A stretch of DNA of 64,000 bases from NCBI RefSeq assembly GCF_000189275.1, contig NZ_AEVT01000083.1, forward strand, positions 1 to 64,000, written 5' to 3'. The position numbers and the translations under genes are program-made. Origin of the DNA: Vibrio sinaloensis DSM 21326. GTDB taxonomy: Bacteria > Pseudomonadota > Gammaproteobacteria > Enterobacterales > Vibrionaceae. This document shows, piece after piece, positions 35,268-44,005 of the stretch (its first letter is position 1; each line of letters begins with the position of its first letter). The notes beneath the pieces are model-generated. The model did not search any database. It was not told the origin of the DNA and saw only the letters and a program-made list of their open reading frames with translations.

Positions 35268-36185
35268 TCAAGGTTTGAGAACTTTGTTAGCCGTCTCCAT
35301 AATGATATCCAGCATGCAAGCTTTAAGAGGATCGATGGATGCTCTTTCGTGAAACAACAGCTTGATGTTTTGTCTAGCGATAAAAGGCGCAGGTTGAGTC
35401 GTAACTTTGTAACTATCGAAGAATCCATCCTTGATATCTGCAACAAACATCAATCTTTGTGTTCCCTCAATAGCCATGGTTGTAAACTCCATAGACGTGG
35501 ATGCAAACTCAATCGACCGCTTCTTGTTGTGTTTGTCTGCGAGGTAATCTAGCCACCGCTCAACGGCTTTATTGGTACTAATTATCGCGTGAGGGTAATC
35601 AAATACGTTCTGCTCCGAAATGATGCCCTTTGCCATAGGGTGATCTTTTGCCATTATAAGTTGATAGCCAACATCGACAATGGGCAAAACCTGCAGTTGC
35701 GATACTTGTTCTGGCTCAAAGCCTAAAGCAAAATCCATCAACCCTTCTCTGAGCATCGAGGGCACCTGATCTGTCCAGTCTACTATCTCAAGACGAACCA
35801 ATGGAAGACGGCCCTTTAACTCTGAAATCAGTGAACGTATAAAGTGACGAGAACCGTTTCTGTGGCAGGCTAGCCGCAGAGTACCTGTTGATGTTTTTGC
35901 GTCAAAGTGACTATCAAACAACAAGCTTTCCATTGCATTAAAGTGTGCGGTTAAGGCTGGCTGAACGAGCTGAGCATAAGGACTTGGCTCGAAACCTCTT
36001 CCTGAACGAATTAGAAGAGGATCATTTAACACTTCTCTCAGCTTTCCAAGTTGATAACTCACGGTGCTTTGTTGCAGATCTAATCGCTCGGCTGATTGGG
36101 AAACGTTTTTTGTTTCTATCAGCACGAGCAGCGTGCGCAACATTTTTAAATCCAGTTTAGCTAACTTATCGAACTGCACAGTCAC
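35268..36185 (-). CDS. LysR-family transcriptional regulator
   Basis: The 305-residue protein has the HTH at about 14-75 (LDLKMLRTLLVLIETKNVSQSAERLDLQQSTVSYQLGKLREVL) and an effector domain. I chose GTG 36185 because AGAGGAAG lies 7 bases before it; the ATG at 36233 adds 16 residues without a site. It is divergent from the alpha/beta hydrolase gene at 36328 and probably controls it. The intergenic region has the repeated half site TCGAT/ATCGA around 36236-36286. Confidence 0.88.
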   Translation of the reverse strand: MTVQFDKLAKLDLKMLRTLLVLIETKNVSQSAERLDLQQSTVSYQLGKLREVLNDPLLIRSGRGFEPSPYAQLVQPALTAHFNAMESLLFDSHFDAKTSTGTLRLACHRNGSRHFIRSLISELKGRLPLVRLEIVDWTDQVPSMLREGLMDFALGFEPEQVSQLQVLPIVDVGYQLIMAKDHPMAKGIISEQNVFDYPHAIISTNKAVERWLDYLADKHNKKRSIEFASTSMEFTTMAIEGTQRLMFVADIKDGFFDSYKVTTQPAPFIARQNIKLLFHERASIDPLKACMLDIIMETANKVLKP

Positions 36186-36327
36186 TTTGTCGCTTCCTCT
36201 ATTACTCAGACCGCCTTTACTATAAACCTGCATATCGAAAAAATCGATGGTTAGTATTTAATCTATCATATTGTTCGATTTTCTTCAGGGGCGCAAAATA
36301 CCTCTATACCAAGACGAGGATTCGAAT

Positions 36328-37287
36328 ATGAAAAAGACATTATGTAGCATTGCATTAGCTTCTGTATTTATCTCAAATTTCGCTATGGCTGATATCGTCG
36401 CAGAGCACTACACTGCTCAACTCGATGTGCCTTATGCAAAAGGCCTAGTCACGATTAACGGAGAAATCACTGAGCGAGATTTAGTGATGGACATTGTTCA
36501 ACCGACTAAGCCAAAGGCAGAGGAAAACCCAGTTGTTGTGATGACGTTTGGCGGCAATTTTATTCGAGGTGGTCGTGATGATATTTACTCAGTTTTGGGC
36601 GCACAAACGACGACAATGAGAGACTACTGTGAACAGTTCGCTCAAGTAGGGTATACATGTGTTGCTATTGACTATCGACTCTCTAGAGAACAGCCAGTAC
36701 CTTCGAACATCGGTTACAATGATGAAATGCTCGTTGAAGAAGAGTTGCGTATCAAGGCGTTGCATGACCGCCACAACATGTTACGTGCAAACAAAGGGCT
36801 AGAGCCGTTGCCTTATGAGTCGGATATCCTGCGAAATACAGTGATCTCGGCGGCAGAGGATTTGTATCAGGCGGTCGAATACTTACAAGAAAATGCAGCA
36901 GCACTTGGTATTGACCCGAACCGAATTGCTTTGGGTGGTTTTTCTGCCGGTGCCATAACCAGTTTTAACGTCGCTTATGGTATGAATGCGCCGGTGAAAG
37001 CAGTCATGGGGAACTCAGGTTTTGTTATCGGTTTCGATATCAATCCTCACAACAAGAGTGAATTACCACCTGCATTGTTAAACATTGGCCAGTATGACAT
37101 AGATGCCCTTATTGATGCAGCTCAGCATGCGCTGCCCAATTATGCTCAAGCAGGGATAGATGTAGAACAGGCGTGGGTTGCAGGATTTGGACATTTCTAT
37201 CCATCAGGAGCGATTACACTGAGTGACAACCTCACGAGAGAGCCTCTTATTAAGCGTATGGTTGATTTCTTAGATCGGAGCTTGTAA
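36328..37287 (+). CDS. secreted alpha/beta hydrolase (esterase-like)
   Basis: The 319-residue protein has a signal peptide (MKKTLCSIALASVFISNFAMA), an oxyanion-loop-like TFGGNFIRGG (about 73-82), nucleophile Ser206 in GGFSAGA, and a late HF in GFGHFYPSG as probable catalytic His. This is the carboxylesterase/BD-FAE type fold. It should hydrolyse an ester in the periplasm or outside; the substrate is unknown. GAGGA precedes the ATG. It is paired with a divergent LysR regulator and followed by a good terminator. Confidence 0.85.
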   Translation: MKKTLCSIALASVFISNFAMADIVAEHYTAQLDVPYAKGLVTINGEITERDLVMDIVQPTKPKAEENPVVVMTFGGNFIRGGRDDIYSVLGAQTTTMRDYCEQFAQVGYTCVAIDYRLSREQPVPSNIGYNDEMLVEEELRIKALHDRHNMLRANKGLEPLPYESDILRNTVISAAEDLYQAVEYLQENAAALGIDPNRIALGGFSAGAITSFNVAYGMNAPVKAVMGNSGFVIGFDINPHNKSELPPALLNIGQYDIDALIDAAQHALPNYAQAGIDVEQAWVAGFGHFYPSGAITLSDNLTREPLIKRMVDFLDRSL

Positions 37288-37381
37288 CACAAACCTTAGC
37301 TAGGATGGGTTTGGACTAAAGTGAGAAGTGTTGGGTATGTTTGTTAAGCCTGTGAAAAGTATGTAACAACTCTAGAATTAG

Positions 37382-37408
37382 GAGCCAGCATTGTTGCTGG
37401 CTCTTTTT
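37382..37408 (+). terminator. rho-independent terminator
   Basis: GAGCCAGCA (37382-37390) pairs with TGCTGGCTC (37395-37403) around TTGT, followed by five T residues. Confidence 0.9.
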
Positions 37409-37802
37409 CTATCAAGGGAATTTATGCAATCTTTTGGGGTTAATCTGCATACTCTGACAGGAGTCTTGCTAGCAATAGGCTGATTAGTGTGAAGCGGTTA
37501 TCATTCTGAAATCAAAGTTCCCCTTGTATGGAAAATTTAACATGGGATTTTAATCAACAATTACGAATCAATAGAGTTGATTTATTCACATAAGACACTC
37601 GCTTTGAATTTTATTGGGATATTTAGTCTTTGCTTGATTAATTATCCATACATCTCGGCCTTTCTAGTGAAAATATATTTTGAATAGCGTCACATTTAGC
37701 CCGTATTTTTTACTTTAGTATTTTCTCACTTTCTTTTTATAACCAATAACACCTACGAAAATACTTTTTAGTATTTTAATAAATATAAGGATAACTGTTC
37801 CA
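37409..37802. other. AT-rich leader region of the triple-RidA gene
   Basis: Nearly 400 bases lie before the triple-RidA start. Two operator-like sites are near the gene: TACTTTAGTA at 37711-37720 and AAAATACT-TTTT-AGTATTTT at 37758-37777. AAGGATAAC at 37787-37795 is the ribosome site. No riboswitch fold that I know is visible. Confidence 0.4.
37758..37777. promoter_or_regulatory. inverted repeat just upstream of the triple-RidA gene
   Basis: AAAATACT and AGTATTTT form a perfect 8-bp inverted repeat around TTTT, 26 bases before the start codon. A second TACT..AGTA palindrome lies 40 bases upstream. Either could be an operator or, in RNA, a weak hairpin. Confidence 0.35.
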
Positions 37803-39068
37803 ATGAGTGACGCGATCATCAAAGTATCTAGAAATACTGAAAAAGCCCCAATGAGTGAGTTTTCTACTCAATCTGTAGCATTCTCTCATTACAATAACAT
37901 CTCTGCTCAGCTGCCAATCGATGCCGCAACTGGAGAAATTGTCATTGGTGGAGTCAAAGAGCAAGCGCAGCAATGTCTAGCTAACATTAAAGCGATTGTA
38001 GAGAGTATTGATCACGTTATGGACGACGTCGTCAAAATCAATGTGTTTGTAAAAAATATTGCAGATGTTGAAGCGGTTGATGCCGCTTATGCTGAGTTCT
38101 TCCAAGAGTACTTCCCAACACGCACCGTTGTCGCGGTTGCGGCACTGCCTGATGGTGATGCACTGGTTCAAATGGATGCGTTGATTTCAAACGGTGAGGG
38201 AACTTACCCTCAAGATCCTTGCGAGCTGATTAAGGTGGCTCGTAACACTGAAAAAGCGCCGAGCCATGCGCTTTCAACGCACACTGTTGCGTTTTCTCAT
38301 TACAACAACATTTCAGCTCAGCTACCTGTTGACCCAGCAACGGGTAAACTAGTAGAAGGTGGCATCAAAGAACAAACCGCGCAATGTCTGCGTAATGTGA
38401 AATCTATTCTAGAAAGCATTGATGTGCCGTTTGATGACATCGTTAAAGCAACCATTTATTTAAAAGACCTTGCTGACCTTGACGCAGTTAACCAAGTCTA
38501 CACAACGTTCTTCCCAGATTCGGCGATTGCAAGAACTGTAGCTTATGTACCAGCTCGCACTATCGCGGCGGTTGCAGACTTACCTATGGGCGCAGCGGTT
38601 CAAATTGATGTCGTTATCTCACACGGTGATGGTACCCCTCCTCAAGAAGTGGAAGACAGACACGGTATCGTGATTCGCCCAAACAATACTGATGCTGCGC
38701 CGCTAAACGCGCTGTACACTCAAACGGTCGCATTTTCTCACTACAACCACATTGCTGCTCAATTACCAATAGAACTTGCAACAGGTGCTGTCGTTGAAGG
38801 TGGCGCTAAAGAGCAAGCACAGCAATGTATGCAACACATCAAAGCGATCGTGGAAAGCATTGGTCATGAGATGGACGATGTGGTCAAGATAAACGTTCAA
38901 CTGCGTGACATCGCGGATATCGACGCGGTGAATGAAATCTACACTGAATTCTTCACAAAAGAGTTGCCAGCAAGAACAGTTGTCGGCGTGAGTGATATCG
39001 CAATGGGTGCGCTAGTACAGATCGACGCGGTTATTTCTAATGGTGAAGGTACACCACCACAAGTATAA
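37803..39068 (+). CDS. protein of three fused RidA (YjgF/UK114) domains
   Basis: The 421-residue protein consists of three tandem RidA units (about 1-137, 141-281, 287-421), each starting with (R/N)NT(E/D).AP, then AFSHYN.I.AQLP and ending QIDAVIS.G(E/D)GT-like. RidA proteins are normally ~130-residue homotrimers that hydrolyse reactive enamine/imine intermediates of amino-acid metabolism. The key Arg is kept in all three units (Arg107, Arg252, Arg391), while the Glu that follows it in RidA is Asp (125, 269, 408). The fusion would give one active trimer in one chain. Unit 2 has a ~10-residue insertion with a small duplication (ARTVAYVPARTIA). It stands alone with a long leader. Confidence 0.88.
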   Translation: MSDAIIKVSRNTEKAPMSEFSTQSVAFSHYNNISAQLPIDAATGEIVIGGVKEQAQQCLANIKAIVESIDHVMDDVVKINVFVKNIADVEAVDAAYAEFFQEYFPTRTVVAVAALPDGDALVQMDALISNGEGTYPQDPCELIKVARNTEKAPSHALSTHTVAFSHYNNISAQLPVDPATGKLVEGGIKEQTAQCLRNVKSILESIDVPFDDIVKATIYLKDLADLDAVNQVYTTFFPDSAIARTVAYVPARTIAAVADLPMGAAVQIDVVISHGDGTPPQEVEDRHGIVIRPNNTDAAPLNALYTQTVAFSHYNHIAAQLPIELATGAVVEGGAKEQAQQCMQHIKAIVESIGHEMDDVVKINVQLRDIADIDAVNEIYTEFFTKELPARTVVGVSDIAMGALVQIDAVISNGEGTPPQV

Positions 39069-39112
39069 ATATAATTTGGCTCGTTATATTTAAATCACAT
39101 TGTGGTTAATCG

Positions 39113-39145
39113 AAAGTGCAAGTTATTTGATAGCTTGCACTTTTT
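39113..39145 (+). terminator. rho-independent terminator
   Basis: AAAGTGCAAG (39113-39122) pairs with CTTGCACTTT (39134-39143), followed by T residues. Confidence 0.87.
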
Positions 39146-39219
39146 ATTTTATGTCTCGTTGTTTTAGTTGATTTAGGTTGTTATTTTATTGTGATATTAA
39201 CTCAGTTTATTTAACGGAT

Positions 39220-39819
39220 ATGAAACCAGAACAAATTGGTGCTGCTTATGATCAAATTACTCATATGTGGCAAAGTAAAGACTTCAATCGCGAAAATGGC
39301 ATCTCGGCCCATAAAAAGGCACTAGCCTTCGTCGAAAGTAAACATAAAGCATTGGATATCGGCTGTGGATGCACGGGGCGATTTCTTGATCTTCTGATTG
39401 ATGAAGGCTTCTCCGTCGAAGGGTTGGACATCTCTCAAAAAATGATCCAACTCGCTCAAGAGCGTCATCCTAATATTCATTTTCATCACGCTGATATTTG
39501 TCAGGTTGAGTTAATTGACCGTTACGACTTCATTACCGCTTGGGACAGTATTTGGCATATTCCGTTGGCTCAGCAGCGCTCCGTTCTCACTAAAATTGTC
39601 AACAGCTTAAACTCTGGAGGCGTATTTATCTTTTCGTTTGGTGGAACAGACAAACCTGGTGACCACTGCGATAACTTTATGGGACCTGAGGTTTATTATT
39701 CCTCTTTAGGAACGAATGGCTTTTTACAGCTGTTTATCGAGTTGGGGTGTGTCATCAGACACCTTGAGTTTGACCAGCATCCAGAGCTACATACGTACCT
39801 TATTGTCGAGAAGCCGTAG
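39220..39819 (+). CDS. class I SAM-dependent methyltransferase
   Basis: The ~199-residue protein has motif I ALDIGCGCTGRFLDLL, strand-2 acidic LDISQKMIQLA and a motif-IV-like DFITAWDSIWHIP, the pattern of small-molecule methyltransferases such as the ubiE/TehB type. I take ATG 39220; the frame extends to 39178 but the earlier residues do not look like the family. The ribosome site is weak. The substrate is unknown. It lies alone between the RidA and S66 peptidase genes. Confidence 0.78.
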   Translation: MKPEQIGAAYDQITHMWQSKDFNRENGISAHKKALAFVESKHKALDIGCGCTGRFLDLLIDEGFSVEGLDISQKMIQLAQERHPNIHFHHADICQVELIDRYDFITAWDSIWHIPLAQQRSVLTKIVNSLNSGGVFIFSFGGTDKPGDHCDNFMGPEVYYSSLGTNGFLQLFIELGCVIRHLEFDQHPELHTYLIVEKP

Positions 39820-39928
39820 TAATGTTAAATCAGATTTAGACAACGCGACTTCATAACCTGTTGTATTAAAAAGCATTTAAATATAGTGTAGAGCGCAACT
39901 AATGGAATAATCTTTCAAGGAGTGAAGT

Positions 39929-40936
39929 ATGTTGTTGGCTAAAGCGTTAAAAGCAGGAGATACGATAGGTATTTTTTCTCCTTCCTCTCCTGCGACTGTT
40001 TTCGCCCCTAAACGCTTTCAACGCGCGAAAGAGTATCTGACTTCGATGGGGTTTAACGTCAAAGCAGGGCTGCTAACTGGCAGCAGTGATTACTATCGCT
40101 CTGGTTCGATTCAAGAGCGAGCGGAGGAATTAAATGCGCTAATTCGCGATCCTGAAGTTCGTTGCATTATGTCGACGATTGGCGGCTATAACAGCAATGC
40201 TCTTCTTCCCTATATTGATTACCAAGCGTTACGAGACGACCCTAAAATAATCATCGGCTATTCAGATGTTACGGCATTATTGATGGGGATCTATGCACAA
40301 ACTGGCCTAGTGACTTTTTATGGCCCTGCGTTAGTCGCCTCTTTTGGTGAATTGGCTCCGCTGGTGGACGAGACGTTCGCCTCTTTCTCTGATTTTCTCA
40401 TCGGTAAGCCAACGGCTCCATATCAGTATGTGATGCCATCTCATTGGACGGATAAAATGATCGATTGGGAGAGTCAGGTAGAAGCGAAACAAGTAGAAAA
40501 GAATCACTGGCGGTTTTTGGGTCGTGGCATGGTATCTGGCCGAATCGTTGGCGGCAACCTCAATACCATGGGGGGGATCTGGGGTTCACCTTATATGCCG
40601 GAGCTCAAACAGGGCGATATCTTACTTATTGAAGATTCACTAAAGGGAGCGCCGGAAATAGAGCGATCATTCAGTCATTTAAAAGCATGCGGAGTGTTTG
40701 ATAAGGTAGCAGCGATTATACTGGGTAAACACGAGTTGTATGATGACAAAGGGACGGGACGCGAGCCGCTCGATGTGCTGCTTGAAGTGTTAAATGGTCA
40801 ACAAGTGCCTATCGTCTCAGGATTTGATAGTTGTCATACGCATCCCATGCTAGTCACGCCTTTGGGCAGTTCAGTTAAGATAGATTTTGATAAGTCGAGT
40901 ATTGAAGTCACCAGTGATTGGCTCAACACGCATTAA
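39929..40936 (+). CDS. S66-family peptidase (LD-carboxypeptidase / MccF-like)
   Basis: The 335-residue cytoplasmic serine peptidase carries the S66 triad pattern: Ser112 in GYSDVTALL, Glu235 in ILLIEDS and His303 in DSCHTHPMLVTPLG. The N-terminal AGDTIGIFSPSSP and STIGGYNSN blocks are typical. Length and the GGNLNTMGGIWGSPYMP segment are closer to MccF, which gives resistance to microcin C by cleaving its peptide-nucleotide bond, than to LdcA, which trims murein tetrapeptides. Either function is possible. AAGGAG precedes the ATG. Confidence 0.87.
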   Translation: MLLAKALKAGDTIGIFSPSSPATVFAPKRFQRAKEYLTSMGFNVKAGLLTGSSDYYRSGSIQERAEELNALIRDPEVRCIMSTIGGYNSNALLPYIDYQALRDDPKIIIGYSDVTALLMGIYAQTGLVTFYGPALVASFGELAPLVDETFASFSDFLIGKPTAPYQYVMPSHWTDKMIDWESQVEAKQVEKNHWRFLGRGMVSGRIVGGNLNTMGGIWGSPYMPELKQGDILLIEDSLKGAPEIERSFSHLKACGVFDKVAAIILGKHELYDDKGTGREPLDVLLEVLNGQQVPIVSGFDSCHTHPMLVTPLGSSVKIDFDKSSIEVTSDWLNTH

Positions 40937-40962
40937 GTACCGATAAAGTGTTCAAGAATAAG

Positions 40963-40985
40963 AAGCCAGCATTTGTTGCTGGCTT
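40963..40985. terminator. bidirectional terminator
   Basis: AAGCCAGCA (40963-40971) pairs with TGCTGGCTT (40977-40985) around TTTGT, between the converging S66 peptidase and SDR genes. Confidence 0.8.
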
Positions 40986-41004
40986 TAATTTATCAGCGTA
41001 CTCT

Positions 41005-41601
41005 CTACTTTGCTGCGATAACAATCTCACCACTATTGCTGTCATCCAGTAGGTTGACATAATGCTGAGCAACCTCTTGTGCTGGCATACCTGGTTCAGG
41101 ATCCATTCCCATAGCGACCATAGTCTCTGCAACCCAGCCTGGTGATACGGCATTGATGCGAATGCGGTCTATTTCAGTTACCGAGGCCTTAATCGCAGCC
41201 TCAACTGCGGCATTAACCGTTGTCACGATGCCACTGCCTGCAAATGGGTACTGAGCCAGTATTCCTGACGTCAACACAATCACTCCACCGTCGTTAACGT
41301 ACTGCTCACCAAAGCGAATTGTGTTTATTTGCCCCATCATTTTGTTTTGAATACCAAATTCCCATTCTGAATCAGGTGCCTCACCCCATGGTGTTAAATT
41401 GGCGACACCGGCGGTACAGAAAATCGCCTCCACTTTACCTACTTTTTCAAATAAGGCTTTCAATGATTGTGGCTCAGATAGGTCAACGGGGTTTTCAGGA
41501 TGACTGAGAGATGCACCAACCACTTGTGCTTTACCTGCTAGCTGTGTTTCAAATTGACGACCGATAAGACCTGTTACACCCAATACTAAGACTTTCTTCA
41601 T
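41005..41601 (-). CDS. short-chain dehydrogenase-like protein
   Basis: The 198-residue protein has the SDR nucleotide loop GVTGLIG (residues 8-14), an NAG-like CTAGVA and the serine segment VLTSGILAQ. The usual catalytic YxxxK is replaced: the expected stretch reads SGIVTTVNAAVEAAIKAS, with no Tyr. A branch of short SDR proteins shares this loss, so it may be a reductase using other residues or a binding protein. It is short for the family (about 250 is usual). It lies downstream of the LysR gene on the same strand, and an AACTAAAAGTT copy at 41687 precedes it. Confidence 0.82.
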   Translation of the reverse strand: MKKVLVLGVTGLIGRQFETQLAGKAQVVGASLSHPENPVDLSEPQSLKALFEKVGKVEAIFCTAGVANLTPWGEAPDSEWEFGIQNKMMGQINTIRFGEQYVNDGGVIVLTSGILAQYPFAGSGIVTTVNAAVEAAIKASVTEIDRIRINAVSPGWVAETMVAMGMDPEPGMPAQEVAQHYVNLLDDSNSGEIVIAAK

Positions 41602-41686
41602 GTTAATAGCTCCGTGTTCGTTGAGTGAGGCTATTATTCGGCAGTCGGGTTTAATCGTGTAGAGGGGTAATGGTTGTTTGACCTGT

Positions 41687-41697
41687 AACTAAAAGTT
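41687..41697. promoter_or_regulatory. LysR-type half palindrome upstream of the SDR gene
   Basis: AACTAAAAGTT is an 11-base match to both arms of the inverted repeat at 42738-42770 in front of the LysR gene. It lies 86 bases before the SDR start, so the regulator may act on both promoters. Confidence 0.4.
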
Positions 41698-41786
41698 GAA
41701 GATAAGCGTACAAAAAAGCAGAAATACGCCCACAATGTAGCAAAGCACCGTTTCTCGTGTTTCATATTACGTGGCGCTAAGACAAT

Positions 41787-42677
41787 CTATTGTTTAATAT
41801 GCTCGACGAGGAAGTCGATAAACAGTCGAGTTCGCTTGGGTAAATTATCTCGAGATGAGTAGTATATCCAGACCGGTTTCGATGTTCCCCAATTGTCCGT
41901 TAATACAGGAATTACCTCGCCACGTTTTACTTGTTCTTCAACATGCCAAGCGCCCATATACGCGATGCCCAAGTTCTGTTGCAGTGCGATTATTGCCGCG
42001 CTGATATTCGATACACTCAGATTGCCTTTCGGCCGAAATTGTATGTGCTCACCATGCTCATCCGTGAGCGCCCAGTTGTAAGTTCGGCCGGAAGAGAGTG
42101 GCCGGTAGATGATGCAGTTGTGGTGGCTTAACTCTTCTATGGTCTTAGGTTGGCCAAACTGTTCTACATAGTCTCGATGAGCAAAGATACCACTTTGCAT
42201 ATCATAAATAGGGCGGGCGACGAGTCGGCTGTCTTCGTTGATTCGATTGCCGACGCTTACATCAAACCCTTCATCAACCACATCTAACACACGATCGCTT
42301 AGTACAAGATCTAACTCTATATTAGGATGCAGGCGAAGAAACTTGGCGATGTGTGGCATGACAAACCGGCGACCAAAGCTATCTGGAATGTTGACTCGGA
42401 GCTTGCCAGCAGCGCTTCGATTTTGTTCCGTTAAGCCATCGATACTCTGCTCGAGTTCAAGCAACAATGGCGATACCTTTTGGTACAGATTTGCTCCGTC
42501 CTCCGTGAGGGAGAATTGACGGGTGTTACGATGAAACAGTCGCACCCCGGTTTGTTTTTCCAATGCTGCGACCCCTTTGCTGACCGCCGCAGCAGAAATA
42601 CCGAGCTTTCTTCCCGCAGCAGAAAAGCTGCCCTCTTGAGCTGCTGCGATAAAAAGCGGAAGTTGACTGGGTAACAT
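41787..42677 (-). CDS. LysR-family transcriptional regulator
   Basis: The 296-residue protein has the LysR HTH (LPLFIAAAQEGSFSAAGRKLGISAAAVSKGVAALEKQTGVRLF) and an effector domain (FDVSVGNRI..., IIALQQNLGIAYMG). It falls in the CrgA/DmlR-like branch. GAGGAA precedes the ATG. It lies upstream of the SDR gene on the same strand and divergent from the ABC transporter operon. Its own promoter region has an 11-bp inverted repeat. Confidence 0.9.
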   Translation of the reverse strand: MLPSQLPLFIAAAQEGSFSAAGRKLGISAAAVSKGVAALEKQTGVRLFHRNTRQFSLTEDGANLYQKVSPLLLELEQSIDGLTEQNRSAAGKLRVNIPDSFGRRFVMPHIAKFLRLHPNIELDLVLSDRVLDVVDEGFDVSVGNRINEDSRLVARPIYDMQSGIFAHRDYVEQFGQPKTIEELSHHNCIIYRPLSSGRTYNWALTDEHGEHIQFRPKGNLSVSNISAAIIALQQNLGIAYMGAWHVEEQVKRGEVIPVLTDNWGTSKPVWIYYSSRDNLPKRTRLFIDFLVEHIKQ

Positions 42678-43099
42678 AGAGATTCCTCGTCGAGATAGTG
42701 GTCAATATTATAACTAGTTCGTTTTATGCTCCATTTCAACTTTTAGTTATAACTGATTAAACTAAAAGTTATACATGCGACGATGTAATGTCGATGGCAA
42801 TAGTTGAGTACTTATTGCTAAAAAACAGTCGATACGCAGACCAAAAAGTGGAAGGCGCTATTTATTAAGTTTTTACTAAGAATAAGCTCGAAGAAATAGG
42901 CTGTTAGCAAAATGTAATCTTGTGAAATAAGTGTTGGCTTGATTGTGGTTATGATATTTGTCCATGTGGACGATTATGCATAACTATTCTTTGTGTGATC
43001 GCTGTGGTAGGGGTTTATTGCCTGAATCATCAATAAATAGTGGTTTTTTATTTCTTTCTGCGGTATAAAAATTTTTTAACAAACGATAAAGGAATATCC
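42678..43099. promoter_or_regulatory. divergent region with an 11-bp inverted repeat
   Basis: AACTTTTAGTT (42738-42748) and AACTAAAAGTT (42760-42770) form a perfect 11-bp inverted repeat around 11 bases, 61 bases before the LysR start. A third arm lies at 41687 before the SDR gene. The rest of the region is AT-rich and should hold the promoter of the ABC transporter genes; I see nothing else there. Confidence 0.5.
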
Positions 43100-43888
43100 A
43101 TGAAAAAGTTATTGTGCGCTGCTGCATTGTCGTTAGCTGCTTCAACACCTGCTCTTGCTGACCCAATTTTAGACGACATTAAAAGTAGTGGTGAGCTAAA
43201 GGTATGTTTTGATTCTGGATACATGCCATTCGAAATGACAGCTAAGAATGGTCAGTACATCGGCTTTGATATTGATCTTGGCAAACAAATGGCGCGTGCT
43301 ATCGGGGTGAAGTATGTACCAGTAAACACGGCTTGGGATGGCATCATTCCTACGCTGTTGACTGGAAAGTGTCACATGATCATGGGCGGTATGACCATTA
43401 CGCCAAAGCGTAATATTCAAGTTAATTTTGCTGACCCATATGTGGTTATTGGTCAGTCTATTCTGCTCGATCCTAAACATGAAGGTAAAATTACAGACTA
43501 CCGAGATCTAAACAGCGCTGAGTTTGTCGTTGCAACTAAACTAGGTACAACAGGCGAACAAGCCATCAAACGTTACCTACCAAAAGCAAAAGTAAACCTG
43601 TACGAAACTCAGTCTGAAGCAGTACTAGAAGTGGCCAACGGAAAAGTAGATGCGTTCATCTACGACCTGCCTTTCAACGCGATTTACAGTGCTGAAAACA
43701 AAGGTCAACTGGTTCACTTGGCTGAACCTTTCACTTATGAGCCTCTAGGTTGGGCGGTACCACAAGGTAACCCTGATACGATCAACTTCTTGAACGGCTA
43801 TCTACGCCAAATCAAGGGTGATGGCACTTATGATCGTATTTACAACAAATGGTTCAACGATGATAAATGGTTAAAGCAAGTTAAATAA
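43100..43888 (+). CDS. amino-acid ABC transporter, periplasmic binding protein
   Basis: The 262-residue SBP_bac_3 protein has a signal peptide (MKKLLCAAALSLAASTPALA) and the family pattern YMPFEMTAKNGQYIGFDIDLGKQMARAIG, then DGIIPTLLTGKCHMIMGGMTIT. It binds a polar amino acid in the periplasm and delivers it to the membrane partner encoded next. AAAGGA precedes the ATG. The permease and ATPase genes follow at 44006 and 44967 in the same direction, forming a complete importer. The exact amino acid cannot be read. Confidence 0.92.
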   Translation: MKKLLCAAALSLAASTPALADPILDDIKSSGELKVCFDSGYMPFEMTAKNGQYIGFDIDLGKQMARAIGVKYVPVNTAWDGIIPTLLTGKCHMIMGGMTITPKRNIQVNFADPYVVIGQSILLDPKHEGKITDYRDLNSAEFVVATKLGTTGEQAIKRYLPKAKVNLYETQSEAVLEVANGKVDAFIYDLPFNAIYSAENKGQLVHLAEPFTYEPLGWAVPQGNPDTINFLNGYLRQIKGDGTYDRIYNKWFNDDKWLKQVK

Positions 43889-44005
43889 ACTTCCCCTGTT
43901 TATCGTTGAAATAGCGAGTTTCAGTCGAAAAGTAGCTGGAACTCGCATTTGCAAACCAATCTTGCGTTCGCATTAGAGCCCATCTAAAACTAATCTCGGA
44001 ATAAC

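Noticed and set aside
37409..37802. A metabolite riboswitch in the long leader of the triple-RidA gene
   Set aside because: No conserved motif of a known class and only weak A/T hairpins could be found by eye.
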